IMG/VR virus record: IMGVR_UViG_3300042695_000876 | Location: 1-54,248 of that record | DNA from: a virus | Direction: 5' to 3' (one strand) | DNA: 54,248 bases | Part shown: positions 45,135 to 52,305 of the stretch, in pieces | How positions within the stretch are numbered: the first letter of the stretch is position 1 | Layout of the letters: each line of letters starts with the position of its first letter | Notes under the pieces: model-generated | Database searches by the model: none | The model's input: only the letters and a program-made list of their open reading frames with translations | What the model was told of the DNA's origin: nothing | Program-made: the position numbers and the translations under genes

Positions 45135-45995
45135 ATGGCAATTCTAGTAGACTATAACCAAGTTATACTTGCATCTCTCTTCGCAAGTATTGGTAACCAC
45201 CACAACGTAACTATTGACGAAAACCTTATTCGTCATATGTTCCTCAACTCTATTCGATCTAATCGAAAAAAGTTTAAAGAAGAGTATGGTGAAATGGTGA
45301 TCTGCGCTGACGGTAAAAATACCTGGCGCCGTGACGTATTTCCGTATTACAAAGCAAATCGCCGTAAATCGCGCGAAGAATCTGAACTCGATTGGAATGC
45401 TCTGTTCACTGTTATGAACAACATTCGTGACGAGCTCAAAGAATTTTTTCCTTATAAAGTCATTCATCTCGATCATTGTGAAGCCGACGATATTATCGGT
45501 ACTCTTATCCATGAGTATGGATCAGAGCTTAACATTGGCGCTGAGAAGTTTCTAATCCTGTCTGGTGATAAAGACTACATTCAACTTCAAACCTATGCGA
45601 ATGTAGACCAGTACGATCCTGTTCGTAAACGTTGGATCAAAGATCAAAACCCAGAAAAATACCTTATGGAGCATGTTCTCCGTGGTGATACTGGCGACGG
45701 TGTTCCAAATATTCTGTCGGCTGACAACTGTCTTGCAGTTGGTGAGCGTCAAAAGCAAATGACTGCAAAGCGTCTTGAGCTTTATTTTGGTGGCATTGCT
45801 AACATGGATGAAGAAACAAAGCGTCGTTTCTATCGCAACAAGATGATGATTGATTTGTCTGAAATCCCTGAAATGCATAAAGAAAAAATTCTTGAAGAGC
45901 ACGCAAAAGGTAAAGATGTTGGCCGCGAACAGCTGTTCAACTTCTTCATCAAAAAGAAACTTAAACACCTTGTAACAGATATACAGGATTTTTAA
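45135..45995 (+). CDS. rnh: RNase H / 5'-3' exonuclease, T4 Rnh-like (FEN family)
   Basis: 286 residues. ILVDYNQVILAS (first metal Asp), VICADGKNTWRRDVFPYYKA, HCEADDIIGTLIHEYG (Glu-x-Asp-Asp), FLILSGDKDYIQLQTYANV and LRGDTGDGVPNILSADN (H2TH-adjacent Asp residues) reproduce the FEN/T4 RNase H order. It removes RNA primers from lagging-strand fragments. Length is close to T4 RNase H (305). Confidence 0.92.
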   Translation: MAILVDYNQVILASLFASIGNHHNVTIDENLIRHMFLNSIRSNRKKFKEEYGEMVICADGKNTWRRDVFPYYKANRRKSREESELDWNALFTVMNNIRDELKEFFPYKVIHLDHCEADDIIGTLIHEYGSELNIGAEKFLILSGDKDYIQLQTYANVDQYDPVRKRWIKDQNPEKYLMEHVLRGDTGDGVPNILSADNCLAVGERQKQMTAKRLELYFGGIANMDEETKRRFYRNKMMIDLSEIPEMHKEKILEEHAKGKDVGREQLFNFFIKKKLKHLVTDIQDF

Positions 45996-45998
45996 TAT

Positions 45999-46427
45999 AT
46001 GGCAATAAGAATTTCTATCTCTGAAATTATCAATAAAATTCCAGAGCTTAAAACATCAGAAGAAAAGATTGATTGGTTGCGTAAAAACGACAATCCTGCT
46101 TTGAGAAGTATCATAAAATATACATATGACAAGAATGTAGAGTTTTTAGTACCGAATACTCCGCCACCTTGGAAAAAGAATGCATTTGAAGACGAAGCTA
46201 AATCTTTGCTTTACAAAGAAGCCCGTCGTCTGAAGATCTTCATCAAAGGTGGAGGATATGACGAGTTGAACAAAGTAAAACGAGAGCAGCTGTTCATCAG
46301 TTTGCTTGAAGACGTCGACAATGATGACGCAGAACTATTGTGCGTTATGATTTCAAAGAAGCCTTTTAAAGGACTAACCGTTAAAACTGTGAACGAAGCG
46401 TTTCCAGGTCTTATTGAAGCCAACTAA
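45999..46427 (+). CDS. Conserved T4-like protein (DUF6433-like)
   Basis: 142 residues. ISEIINKIPELKTSEEKIDW, LRKNDNPALRSIIKYTYDKN, VEFLVPNTPPPWKKN, then a helical end with AFPGLIEAN. Matches a conserved T4-like marine phage family that follows rnh. Function unknown. Confidence 0.7.
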   Translation: MAIRISISEIINKIPELKTSEEKIDWLRKNDNPALRSIIKYTYDKNVEFLVPNTPPPWKKNAFEDEAKSLLYKEARRLKIFIKGGGYDELNKVKREQLFISLLEDVDNDDAELLCVMISKKPFKGLTVKTVNEAFPGLIEAN

Positions 46428-46440
46428 AGAGTAAGGACAA

Positions 46441-46623
46441 ATGACTAAGAGTTTCAAGAAATTTCGCGAAGAGTGGGAAGATGACGAGTGGGGCGATAAT
46501 GAAAGCTACGATCGTCGAAAGCAAAAACAAATGGAAAAGCGAAAGGCTCGTCGAAAAGAAAAATACGACGAACGATGGGACGAGATGGAATCAATCGAAC
46601 GCAGCGAAAAAAAGTTCAAATAA
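46441..46623 (+). CDS. Small highly charged protein
   Basis: 60 residues: MTKSFKKFREEWEDDEWGDN, then an Arg/Lys/Glu helix. Conserved companion of the preceding gene in T4-like marine phages. The first residues loosely resemble the capsid-targeting pattern but lack an x-E-A cut site at the usual place. RBS AAGGACA. Confidence 0.6.
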   Translation: MTKSFKKFREEWEDDEWGDNESYDRRKQKQMEKRKARRKEKYDERWDEMESIERSEKKFK

Positions 46624-46629
46624 AATGAA

Positions 46630-46657
46630 AAAGGGGGTTGACATTTCAGCCCCCTTT
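46630..46657 (+). terminator. Terminator-like hairpin with a -35 box in its loop
   Basis: AAAGGGGG (46630-46637) / CCCCCTTT (46650-46657), 12-nt loop that contains TTGACA. The tail is short (TTTGCTT), so termination may be partial. Confidence 0.6.
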
Positions 46658-46666
46658 GCTTATATT
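46638..46666 (+). promoter_or_regulatory. Early promoter whose spacer is a terminator arm
   Basis: TTGACA (46638-46643) in the hairpin loop, 17-bp spacer containing the C-run, TATATT (46661-46666), then AATAATGTAGG. ATG 46697 follows with AAAGGAAA. Confidence 0.75.
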
Positions 46667-46696
46667 AATAATGTAGGCAACGAAAGGAAACTTCCT

Positions 46697-47101
46697 ATGT
46701 ACACCTTCGACGAACAGATCGTTTCCGACCTCCACAAGGATGCTCGCGGCTATCGTCCTAGCAATTCTTGGTGGCAGATGTGGAATGCCCTTGGCGATGC
46801 TGAAAAGCAGAACGTCTGGGATGGTCTTGGTGAAGAGTTGAGCGCTGAACTTGCTCGTTCTCGTCATGCTGAAGCGATGGCTATGATCGCTATGCATCAG
46901 CGTATTCAAGGCACTATGCTTCTCGGTGCTAAGAACGAAGTACAGGCCCTTCAGTGGATTATGGAAGCTGAAGACTTTAGTGACTTTGATCTTCAATACG
47001 GTCCGAGCTACTTCTGCTTCCACTTCAATCTGCCCTACTCGGCAGACAAAGAGTTTCCTATTCGGGAAGCTATCAACGAAATGCTCTCGGAGGTTGTGTG
47101 A
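46697..47101 (+). CDS. Conserved phage protein
   Basis: 134 residues from ATG 46697. VSDLHKDARGYRPSNSWWQM, WNALGDAEKQNVWDGLGEEL, and NEVQALQWIMEAEDFSDFDL with a C-terminal INEML. The D-L-H-K-D-A-x-G motif is widespread in small phage proteins. Helical; function unknown. Its stop shares one base with the next ATG. Confidence 0.65.
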   Translation: MYTFDEQIVSDLHKDARGYRPSNSWWQMWNALGDAEKQNVWDGLGEELSAELARSRHAEAMAMIAMHQRIQGTMLLGAKNEVQALQWIMEAEDFSDFDLQYGPSYFCFHFNLPYSADKEFPIREAINEMLSEVV

Positions 47102-47277
47102 TGGATAAGTTTGACAAGATTACTGCGGTTATTTACTATCTGTACTTTCATAAGAAGATGTTCCCACATTCGGTTGCAGGATCACATAAGATCGATGACG
47201 TGTTCGATTACGCATGTGAACTTCTGATGAATATCGATTCAGCTAAATTTGAACAAATCGCTAAGGAACGTGAGTGA
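47101..47277 (+). CDS. Small helical protein
   Basis: 58 residues from ATG 47101. DKFDKITAVIYYLYFHKKMF, KIDDVFDYACELLMNIDSAK. Helical; overlaps neighbours by one base each. No family recognised. Confidence 0.55.
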   Translation: MDKFDKITAVIYYLYFHKKMFPHSVAGSHKIDDVFDYACELLMNIDSAKFEQIAKERE

Positions 47278-47534
47278 TGGCATCTTGGCACATAGCCTTC
47301 TTCGATGAGTCTTACACTTACAAAGGATACGCTCTCGTAAACGAGATCTACGAAGATGAAGATCATCGAGCAAACACTTGGATGTGGGGTCGACTTAACG
47401 GTGACTCTATCGTTGATGCCAGTCTCCTTACAGGTCTGAGTAGCAACAGCTACGCTTCTTTTGAAGAAGTGTATCGTGTTTTCAAAACAATGGTTGACGA
47501 AAAAAACTTGCAAAAAAGTGAAAATAGTGGTTGA
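47277..47534 (+). CDS. Hypothetical early protein
   Basis: 85 residues from ATG 47277 (GTG 47274 possible). WHIAFFDESYTYKGYALVNE, NTWMWGRLNGDSIVDASLLT, EEVYRVFKTMV. Alpha/beta. The TGA stop is in the next TTGACA. No family recognised. Confidence 0.55.
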   Translation: MASWHIAFFDESYTYKGYALVNEIYEDEDHRANTWMWGRLNGDSIVDASLLTGLSSNSYASFEEVYRVFKTMVDEKNLQKSENSG

Positions 47535-47569
47535 CATTTCTTTTGAAATGAACTATATTATTAATATAA
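47531..47569 (+). promoter_or_regulatory. Early promoter with dyad over the -10
   Basis: TTGACA (47531-47536), TTTCTTTTG-type 17-bp spacer, TATATT (47554-47559). Dyad TATATT, ATT, AATATA (47554-47568). Confidence 0.8.
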
Positions 47570-47588
47570 GGAACGAAAGGAAATCCTC

Positions 47589-47948
47589 ATGAAATTCGCT
47601 AAGTTTGACCGTGCCAATCTTAAAGCTCTCCGCTCGGAAATGGAAGCTCTCCTCGCAAAATACGGTGTTGACTCTAACCTCGACATCGAGGTCGGTAACA
47701 TGAAATTCAGCGAGTCTGAAGTCGAGATCAAAGTGAAAGCGAAAGTCAAAGGCGCTAAGACTATGACTAACGTGATCCTCGAGTCTCGTGTAGCTGCTCT
47801 TGGCTTGAAGTTGAAAAACAAGTTTGGCGACGAGCTTGTCGACTACAACACTCGCGCTCACAAAATGCCTTTCGTCTACATCAACGCTGCTGACGGTAAG
47901 CGTTACAAGTGTGACGAACGTCTTGCAAAAATGCGGTTCGCCGCTTAA
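47589..47948 (+). CDS. Conserved phage protein
   Basis: 119 residues. FDRANLKALRSEMEALLAKY, GVDSNLDIEVGNMKFSESEV, EIKVKAKVKG; VYINAADGKRYKCDERLAKM. An N-terminal helix and a beta-rich core; the L-K-A-L-R-x-E-x-x-x-A-L and V-G-N-M/I-x-F/Y-S motifs recur in many phages. Function unknown; strong RBS and its own promoter. Confidence 0.65.
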   Translation: MKFAKFDRANLKALRSEMEALLAKYGVDSNLDIEVGNMKFSESEVEIKVKAKVKGAKTMTNVILESRVAALGLKLKNKFGDELVDYNTRAHKMPFVYINAADGKRYKCDERLAKMRFAA

Positions 47949-47964
47949 TCTAGAAAGATATACG

Positions 47965-48558
47965 ATGAATATGAGTAATAAAGTAATCCTAACTGACGTT
48001 GACGGTGTTCTCCTTGATTGGGAGTATGCCTTCACTCAGTGGATGGCTAAACACGGCTACAAAGTTCAGCCAGGAGCTGAAAGCGATTATAATATGAATA
48101 TTCGCTACGGCATGGAAAAAGCCGAAAAGGATCGCATCGTTCGAATGTTTAACGAGTCTGCTTGGATTCGTAAACTTCCTCCTCTTCGCGATGCTATCAA
48201 ATATGTGAAGAAGCTTCACGAAGAACATGGATATGTTTTTCGTGTAATCAGCTCTTTGAGTAACGACTACTACGCACAACATCTGCGTACTAAGAACCTT
48301 ATTGAGATGTTTGGTCCTAGTGTTTTCGAGAGCTTTGTCTATCTCGACACTGGTGCTGACAAAGATGAAGCACTTGCTCCGTACGCTGGAACTGGTTGTT
48401 GGTGGATTGAAGACAAACCAGAGAATGCTAACCTTGGTGATAACTTTGGTCTCGAGAGTGTTTTGGTTAACCACCATCACAACACAAATTCTCAAGTAAA
48501 TTCTACGGTTACTCGCGTGAATAACTGGAAAGAAATTTATGCGCTCATCGTCGGTTGA
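47965..48558 (+). CDS. HAD-like phosphatase (5'-nucleotidase type)
   Basis: 197 residues from ATG 47965. VILTDVDGVLLDWEYAFTQW (motif I, D-x-D-G), VFRVISSLSNDYYAQHLRTK (motif II Ser), and WWIEDKPENANLGDNFG (motif IV, E-D-K-x2-N). Resembles phage-encoded 5'(3')-deoxyribonucleotidase-like HAD proteins of T4-like phages. Probable nucleotide phosphatase; specificity unknown. Confidence 0.75.
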   Translation: MNMSNKVILTDVDGVLLDWEYAFTQWMAKHGYKVQPGAESDYNMNIRYGMEKAEKDRIVRMFNESAWIRKLPPLRDAIKYVKKLHEEHGYVFRVISSLSNDYYAQHLRTKNLIEMFGPSVFESFVYLDTGADKDEALAPYAGTGCWWIEDKPENANLGDNFGLESVLVNHHHNTNSQVNSTVTRVNNWKEIYALIVG

Positions 48559-48571
48559 AGGTGTGTAGCAG

Positions 48572-48579
48572 TATAAATA
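48572..48579 (+). promoter_or_regulatory. T4-type late promoter TATAAATA
   Basis: Exact late consensus in the 111-nt gap before 48670. It lies upstream of a terminator, so it may make a small RNA, or read through into 48670-50713. Confidence 0.65.
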
Positions 48580-48584
48580 TACTT

Positions 48585-48650
48585 GAATACAGATAGATTT
48601 AGATAATGCATTATGAGGCAAGTCTGTATTCGTACGGGCTTGCCTTTTTT
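48585..48650 (+). ncRNA. Candidate late structured RNA (about 66 nt, pseudoknot-capable)
   Basis: The expected late start near 48585 coincides with GAATACAG (48585-48592), which is perfectly complementary to CTGTATTC (48624-48631), most of the terminator loop. Together with the 9-bp terminator stem (48616-48624 / 48637-48645) this could form a pseudoknot or a terminator/antiterminator pair. No coding potential. Confidence 0.35.
48616..48650 (+). terminator. Intrinsic terminator
   Basis: AGGCAAGTC (48616-48624) / GGCTTGCCT (48637-48645), with one G-T pair, 12-nt loop, T6 tail (48645-48650). It ends the early unit that begins at 47531. Confidence 0.85.
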
Positions 48651-48669
48651 ATGATCAATAGGAGCTTGA

Positions 48670-48906
48670 ATGCCGTATTATACTTTTAAAGACAAAGACA
48701 CTGGCGAGGTGCTCGAAGTGAGCATGAAGATCGCCGAGCGCGACAAATTCCTCGAAGAAAATCCTCACATGCAACAACAAGTTGTCGGATTTCCATCACT
48801 TGGAGATCCAGCCCGTCTTGGGCTTCGTAAGCCTGACGACGGTTTTCGCGATGTACTAAGAAACGTAAAACATCATCACAAAAAGGATAACATTAACACT
48901 TGGTAA
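48670..48906 (+). CDS. Conserved small phage protein (FmdB-like remnant)
   Basis: 78 residues. MPYYTFKDKDTGEVLEVSMK and IAERDKFLEENPHMQQQVVG match short T4-like phage proteins whose N-terminus resembles the FmdB zinc-ribbon domain without the Cys. Basic tail. RBS AGGAG. Function unknown. Confidence 0.65.
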   Translation: MPYYTFKDKDTGEVLEVSMKIAERDKFLEENPHMQQQVVGFPSLGDPARLGLRKPDDGFRDVLRNVKHHHKKDNINTW

Positions 48907-48932
48907 AAAGGCGTTATCCTAAAGGAGGTTTC

Positions 48933-49685
48933 ATGGCGACACAACAGCGTAGACTAACCCGTAAAGACAGACGTAGAAAAGAGAGAGACGACGATCATCT
49001 GCTTAATATACTTAACACTAAGTTTGGTATGAGACAGATTAAGCCACTTACACCGACTCAATCAGATCTATTCGATTCTTATAAACAGGGAAAGAATATC
49101 GCGGCCATCGGAACAGCAGGTACAGGAAAAACAATGTGCGCTACATACCTAGCGTTACAGGACGTACTAGAGAAAGGAGAGTATGAGAGAATCGTCATTA
49201 TTAGATCTGCAGTTCAGACGCGCGAACAGGGATTCGTCCCAGGCACTCTACAACAGAAGGAAGCAATTTTCGAACAACCATACATCGATATTGTAACTGA
49301 TCTATTTGGAAGAGGAGACGCTTATCAAATTCTCAAGCAAAAAGGTATGATTAAATTCACGACGTCGTCAAACATTAGAGGTTTAACTTTTGACAACGCA
49401 GTTATTATTGTTGACGAATGTCAGTCTATGAATTACCATGAACTTGATACGATTATTACTCGTGTCGGTGAATCTTCAAGAATCGTTTTCTGCGGAGACA
49501 CAGCACAAGACGATCTTAAACAAAGTAAAAACAGAGCAGACTTTTCAGGACTACACGACTTTCTTAAAGTGCTTAACGCTATCAAATCATTTGAAGTTGT
49601 AAGGTTTGGAGTAGAAGACATTGTTCGTTCTGGACTTGTAAAAGAGTATATCATCGCAAAAGAAAGAATACTCGAAGCGGCTTAA
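48933..49685 (+). CDS. phoH: PhoH-like ATPase
   Basis: 250 residues from ATG 48933 (RBS AAAGGAGG). KPLTPTQSDLFDSYKQGKNI, Walker A AAIGTAGTGKTMCATYLALQ, IRSAVQTREQGFVPGTLQQK, NAVIIVDECQSMNYHELDTI (Walker B D-E), RIVFCGDTAQDDL. Typical phage PhoH (RNA helicase/ATPase domain). PhoH genes are common in T4-like marine phages; a role in RNA metabolism or phosphate stress is proposed. Confidence 0.92.
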   Translation: MATQQRRLTRKDRRRKERDDDHLLNILNTKFGMRQIKPLTPTQSDLFDSYKQGKNIAAIGTAGTGKTMCATYLALQDVLEKGEYERIVIIRSAVQTREQGFVPGTLQQKEAIFEQPYIDIVTDLFGRGDAYQILKQKGMIKFTTSSNIRGLTFDNAVIIVDECQSMNYHELDTIITRVGESSRIVFCGDTAQDDLKQSKNRADFSGLHDFLKVLNAIKSFEVVRFGVEDIVRSGLVKEYIIAKERILEAA

Positions 49686-49696
49686 GGAGACAAAGG

Positions 49697-50023
49697 ATGC
49701 CAGCAGTTTGTGTTCAAGGAGATAGCTTAAGTACTGGTCACATATGTGCAACCACTACTACACTCGCAGCCCCGCCACAAACTAAAGTAAAGATTGGTGG
49801 TATACTAGTTGCCATTGTGGGAACACCAACTGTTGCGCATCCTTTTCCGCCTTCTCCACCATGTGCTCCTCATGTAGCATACTTGAATAAAGGTAGCTCA
49901 AAAGTAACAATAGGTGGAATACCGATTGGAAGAGTTACAGACTCGGCAGATGCCGGAGCCATGACATCTGGATCTGGCACTGTATCTGCAGGTGGTTTAA
50001 GTGTAGTAAGTATTGAAGAATAA
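49697..50023 (+). CDS. PAAR-domain spike tip protein (T4 gp5.4-like)
   Basis: 108 residues. Starts MPAVCVQGDSLSTGHICATT, followed by PPQTKVKIGGILVAIVGTPT, PCAPHVAYLNKGSSKVTIGG and IPIGRVTDSADAGAMTSGSG. This is the PAAR beta-repeat with the Cys/His residues that bind metal at the tip. In T4 gp5.4 caps the gp5 spike. A late protein in an otherwise early/replicative neighbourhood; the nearest late box is at 48572. Confidence 0.87.
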   Translation: MPAVCVQGDSLSTGHICATTTTLAAPPQTKVKIGGILVAIVGTPTVAHPFPPSPPCAPHVAYLNKGSSKVTIGGIPIGRVTDSADAGAMTSGSGTVSAGGLSVVSIEE

Positions 50024-50047
50024 CACTTGATTATATAAGGCTATATT

Positions 50048-50713
50048 ATGTTTACACACGTTGACCACGGGATCACACTCCCGCAGATCACTCGTCAGAC
50101 TACTGAGAGTGGAAGAAAGTACTTTACACCAGAGGGTAATGCGTATCCATCTATCACTACTGTGCTTTCTATTATTGGTAAAGAAGCTATTATCGAATGG
50201 CGTAAGCGAGTAGGCGAAGAGGAAGCAAATAAGATTTCTCAACAAGCAGCTACTCGAGGAACAGCAGTTCACACTCTTGCAGAAAATTATCTTAACAACG
50301 AAGAAGATTGGAAAGGCAAAGCTATGCCAGCCAATTTGTTTTCGTTTAATTCTATTAGACCTATTCTCGATAAGCACGTAAACAACATCTGGTTTCAAGA
50401 GGTATTCCTCTATAGTGATAAACTACGTTGTGGTGGCCAGTGTGACTGTATTGCAGAGTTTGATGGTGTACTATCCATCATTGACTTCAAAACATCACGC
50501 AGAGTAAAAAAAGAAGAAGACATTACCAACTACTTTATTCAGCTATGCTTCTATGCTGCAGCCTTTCTAGAGCGAACTGGAGTGGCAATCAAACAAGGTG
50601 TTATTATCATGTGTGTAGATGGTTCTGAGCCTCTTGTGTTTAAAGTGAATACGTACGATTACCTGCAACATTTCATCTCAGTACGTAAAAAATACAAAGA
50701 AATGCACGAATAA
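50048..50713 (+). CDS. PD-(D/E)XK nuclease (cyanophage-type exonuclease)
   Basis: 221 residues. YPSITTVLSIIGKEAIIEWR, QAATRGTAVHTLAENYL (upstream Glu/His), then RCGGQCDCIAEFDGVLSIID-FKTS, which gives D and the D-F-K catalytic pair, and ITNYFIQLCFYAAAFLERTG (Q-x3-Y). The RecB/Cas4-like order is typical of T4-like marine phage exonucleases. It probably helps degrade host DNA or process phage DNA ends. Confidence 0.88.
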   Translation: MFTHVDHGITLPQITRQTTESGRKYFTPEGNAYPSITTVLSIIGKEAIIEWRKRVGEEEANKISQQAATRGTAVHTLAENYLNNEEDWKGKAMPANLFSFNSIRPILDKHVNNIWFQEVFLYSDKLRCGGQCDCIAEFDGVLSIIDFKTSRRVKKEEDITNYFIQLCFYAAAFLERTGVAIKQGVIIMCVDGSEPLVFKVNTYDYLQHFISVRKKYKEMHE

Positions 50714-50716
50714 ATA
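50709..50716 (+). promoter_or_regulatory. Late promoter variant AATAAATA before dps
   Basis: Overlaps the nuclease stop and lies 30 nt before ATG 50747, the same spacing as the gp67-like gene. It predicts late expression of the Dps-like protein. Confidence 0.5.
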
Positions 50717-50746
50717 ATGAATATATTCTAACACGAGGACATCAGA

Positions 50747-51181
50747 ATGGATAAAGAACAACTTATTACTGAGATGAAGAGACTTTTAGCTAACACGTTT
50801 GCTCTATATCTCAAGTCACACAATTATCACTGGAACGTAACAGGTCCAAACTTCGCTCAATACCACGAATTCTTTGGTGACTTATACAAGGAAATTCATA
50901 GTTCAGTAGATACAACTGCAGAAGAAATTCGCAAGTTAGGTGCATATGCGCCAGGATCGCTTGGTCGTTATAGTGAACTTTCTGATATCGAAGATGAAAC
51001 AATGATTCCAGAGCCTGCTATTATGTTTGCAAGACTAGCAAAAGACAACGACGCTGTTATCAAAAATCTCTATATCGCAAGAGAAGCTGCTGAAGGCATG
51101 GGTGCTTTTGGAGCCGTGAACTATCTGGAAGGTCGTATCGATGTGCATGAAAAGCACGCATGGATGCTGAAATCCTTTTAA
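50747..51181 (+). CDS. dps: Dps-like ferritin (DNA-protecting, iron-oxidising)
   Basis: 144 residues. YLKSHNYHWNVTGPNFAQYH, EFFGDLYKEIHSSVDTTAEE: His28, His40, Asp55 and Glu59 fall at exactly the spacing of the Dps ferroxidase ligands (E. coli His51, His63, Asp78, Glu82). No Lys-rich N-terminal DNA-binding tail. Dps dodecamers store iron and protect DNA from oxidative damage. RBS GAGGA. Followed directly by an Fe-S carrier gene. Confidence 0.9.
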   Translation: MDKEQLITEMKRLLANTFALYLKSHNYHWNVTGPNFAQYHEFFGDLYKEIHSSVDTTAEEIRKLGAYAPGSLGRYSELSDIEDETMIPEPAIMFARLAKDNDAVIKNLYIAREAAEGMGAFGAVNYLEGRIDVHEKHAWMLKSF

Positions 51182-51191
51182 GGTATAATAT

Positions 51192-51518
51192 ATGATTAAT
51201 GTAACATCTGCAGCAAATCATCAAATCGGAAAACTGTGCCAAGAGAATAAGTGTTATGGCATCACGCTTAATCTGAAGGGCGGTGGGTGTGCTGGTTTCG
51301 AATACGTGTGGGGAACCACAGAAAAAGAAGACATAGGCCACCGTGACTTCGTGGTGGCCTGCGATGAAGGTAATCTTGTCATTGGAGACTATAGTCTTCT
51401 ATATCTAGTTGGAACTGAAATCGATTTCGTTAAGAGCTTGGTTGGATCCACATTTGAAATCAAGAACCCAAACGCTAAGTCAAGCTGTGGTTGTGGAGTA
51501 AGCGTAAATTTTTCCTAA
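51192..51518 (+). CDS. A-type iron-sulfur carrier (IscA/ErpA/HesB-like)
   Basis: 108 residues, typical family length. VTSAANHQIGKLCQENKCYG, LNLKGGGCAGFEYVWGTTEK with Cys33, and KSSCGCGVSVNF with Cys99 and Cys101: the three conserved cluster ligands in the order C-x60-65-C-G-C. It could carry Fe-S clusters to phage or host targets. It starts 10 nt after dps and the pair is likely co-transcribed. Confidence 0.92.
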   Translation: MINVTSAANHQIGKLCQENKCYGITLNLKGGGCAGFEYVWGTTEKEDIGHRDFVVACDEGNLVIGDYSLLYLVGTEIDFVKSLVGSTFEIKNPNAKSSCGCGVSVNFS

Positions 51519-51526
51519 AAACTAGT

Positions 51527-51564
51527 TGACATTTGTTCTGAAAAGAATTATAGTAGTACTATAG
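51527..51564 (+). promoter_or_regulatory. Early promoter with perfect dyad
   Basis: TTGACA (51527-51532), TTTGTTCTG-type 17-bp spacer, TATAGT (51550-51555). Perfect inverted repeat TATAGTA, G, TACTATA (51550-51564): arm sequence differs from the TTATATT type but symmetry is kept. Confidence 0.8.
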
Positions 51565-51583
51565 TCACCGAAAAGGAAACATC

Positions 51584-51820
51584 ATGACTTACACTATCGA
51601 CCTTGACATCTCCTACGAAACTCCTTCTGAAATGGTCCATCAATTCGCATCTGATCATGGCTGTGCGGCCATCCTCCTCGAGGAATTTGGTCCCGCGGGT
51701 GGAAACCCCCTTTATCGTTTTTCTTCTGACAACCAACAACACCTCTGGGAATTGGCCAACGGAGTTTTTGGTGGAATGTTTGACGAACAAGAAATCCTCG
51801 AAATGATGGTGGAGGTGTAA
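51584..51820 (+). CDS. Hypothetical early protein
   Basis: 78 residues, acidic alpha/beta (YTIDLDISYETPSEMVHQFA, HLWELANGVFGGMFDEQEIL). RBS AAAGGAAA. No family recognised. Confidence 0.55.
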   Translation: MTYTIDLDISYETPSEMVHQFASDHGCAAILLEEFGPAGGNPLYRFSSDNQQHLWELANGVFGGMFDEQEILEMMVEV

Positions 51821-51821
51821 T

Positions 51822-52013
51822 ATGTACGTTGTAAGAAACTTGAGTAATGAGATCGTAGCCATCTGTACTCGTCCCGAAGATGCACAATCATTTCAAAATA
51901 GTGCAAGTGTAGATAAAGAGTCATATACGGTAGAAGACGATCTTGAAGCTGCAGCTATCGAAGAACGTTTCCTACAACTTCAAGATGGGTACGGAGAAGG
52001 TCAACTTGTTTGA
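51822..52013 (+). CDS. Hypothetical early protein
   Basis: 63 residues: strand pair (YVVRNLSNEIVAICTRPEDA), then an acidic helix. Coupled to the previous gene (1-nt gap, RBS GGAGG inside it). No family recognised. Confidence 0.5.
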   Translation: MYVVRNLSNEIVAICTRPEDAQSFQNSASVDKESYTVEDDLEAAAIEERFLQLQDGYGEGQLV

Positions 52014-52022
52014 AAAAACTTG

Positions 52023-52060
52023 TTGACATTTCTTTTGAAAAGTATTATACTAAGATAGTA
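52023..52060 (+). promoter_or_regulatory. Early promoter with dyad
   Basis: TTGACA (52023-52028), TTTCTTTTG-type 17-bp spacer, TATACT (52046-52051). Dyad TACTA (52048-52052), AGA, TAGTA (52056-52060). ATG 52078 has TGGAGA. Confidence 0.78.
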
Positions 52061-52077
52061 AGTAATGGAGAAAAACC

Positions 52078-52305
52078 ATGAATAACATTACGCAACGGAG
52101 AGAACTCATGAACAATATCGCTATCGCTGCTCTTGCTTCGATCATCTGTGCTAGTGCTCTTTATGTCATCAACAACACTCTTGCTATGCCTGACGTTTGG
52201 TTCAGCTATGCCACTAACGAGTGCGTAAAAGTTATCAACTATACAGATGAGATTTTCAGCTGTGAAACTCTGCCTACTAAGTTCAATCATGTTTGGGTCG
52301 ACTAA
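52078..52305 (+). CDS. Small exported or membrane protein with two possible starts
   Basis: 75 residues from ATG 52078; a second in-frame ATG at 52108 has its own RBS (CGGAGAG) and would give 65 residues. Hydrophobic segment about 13-31 (IAIAALASIICASALYVINN) acts as signal or anchor; two Cys in the exported part (NECVKVINY, FSCETL). No family recognised. Confidence 0.6.
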   Translation: MNNITQRRELMNNIAIAALASIICASALYVINNTLAMPDVWFSYATNECVKVINYTDEIFSCETLPTKFNHVWVD

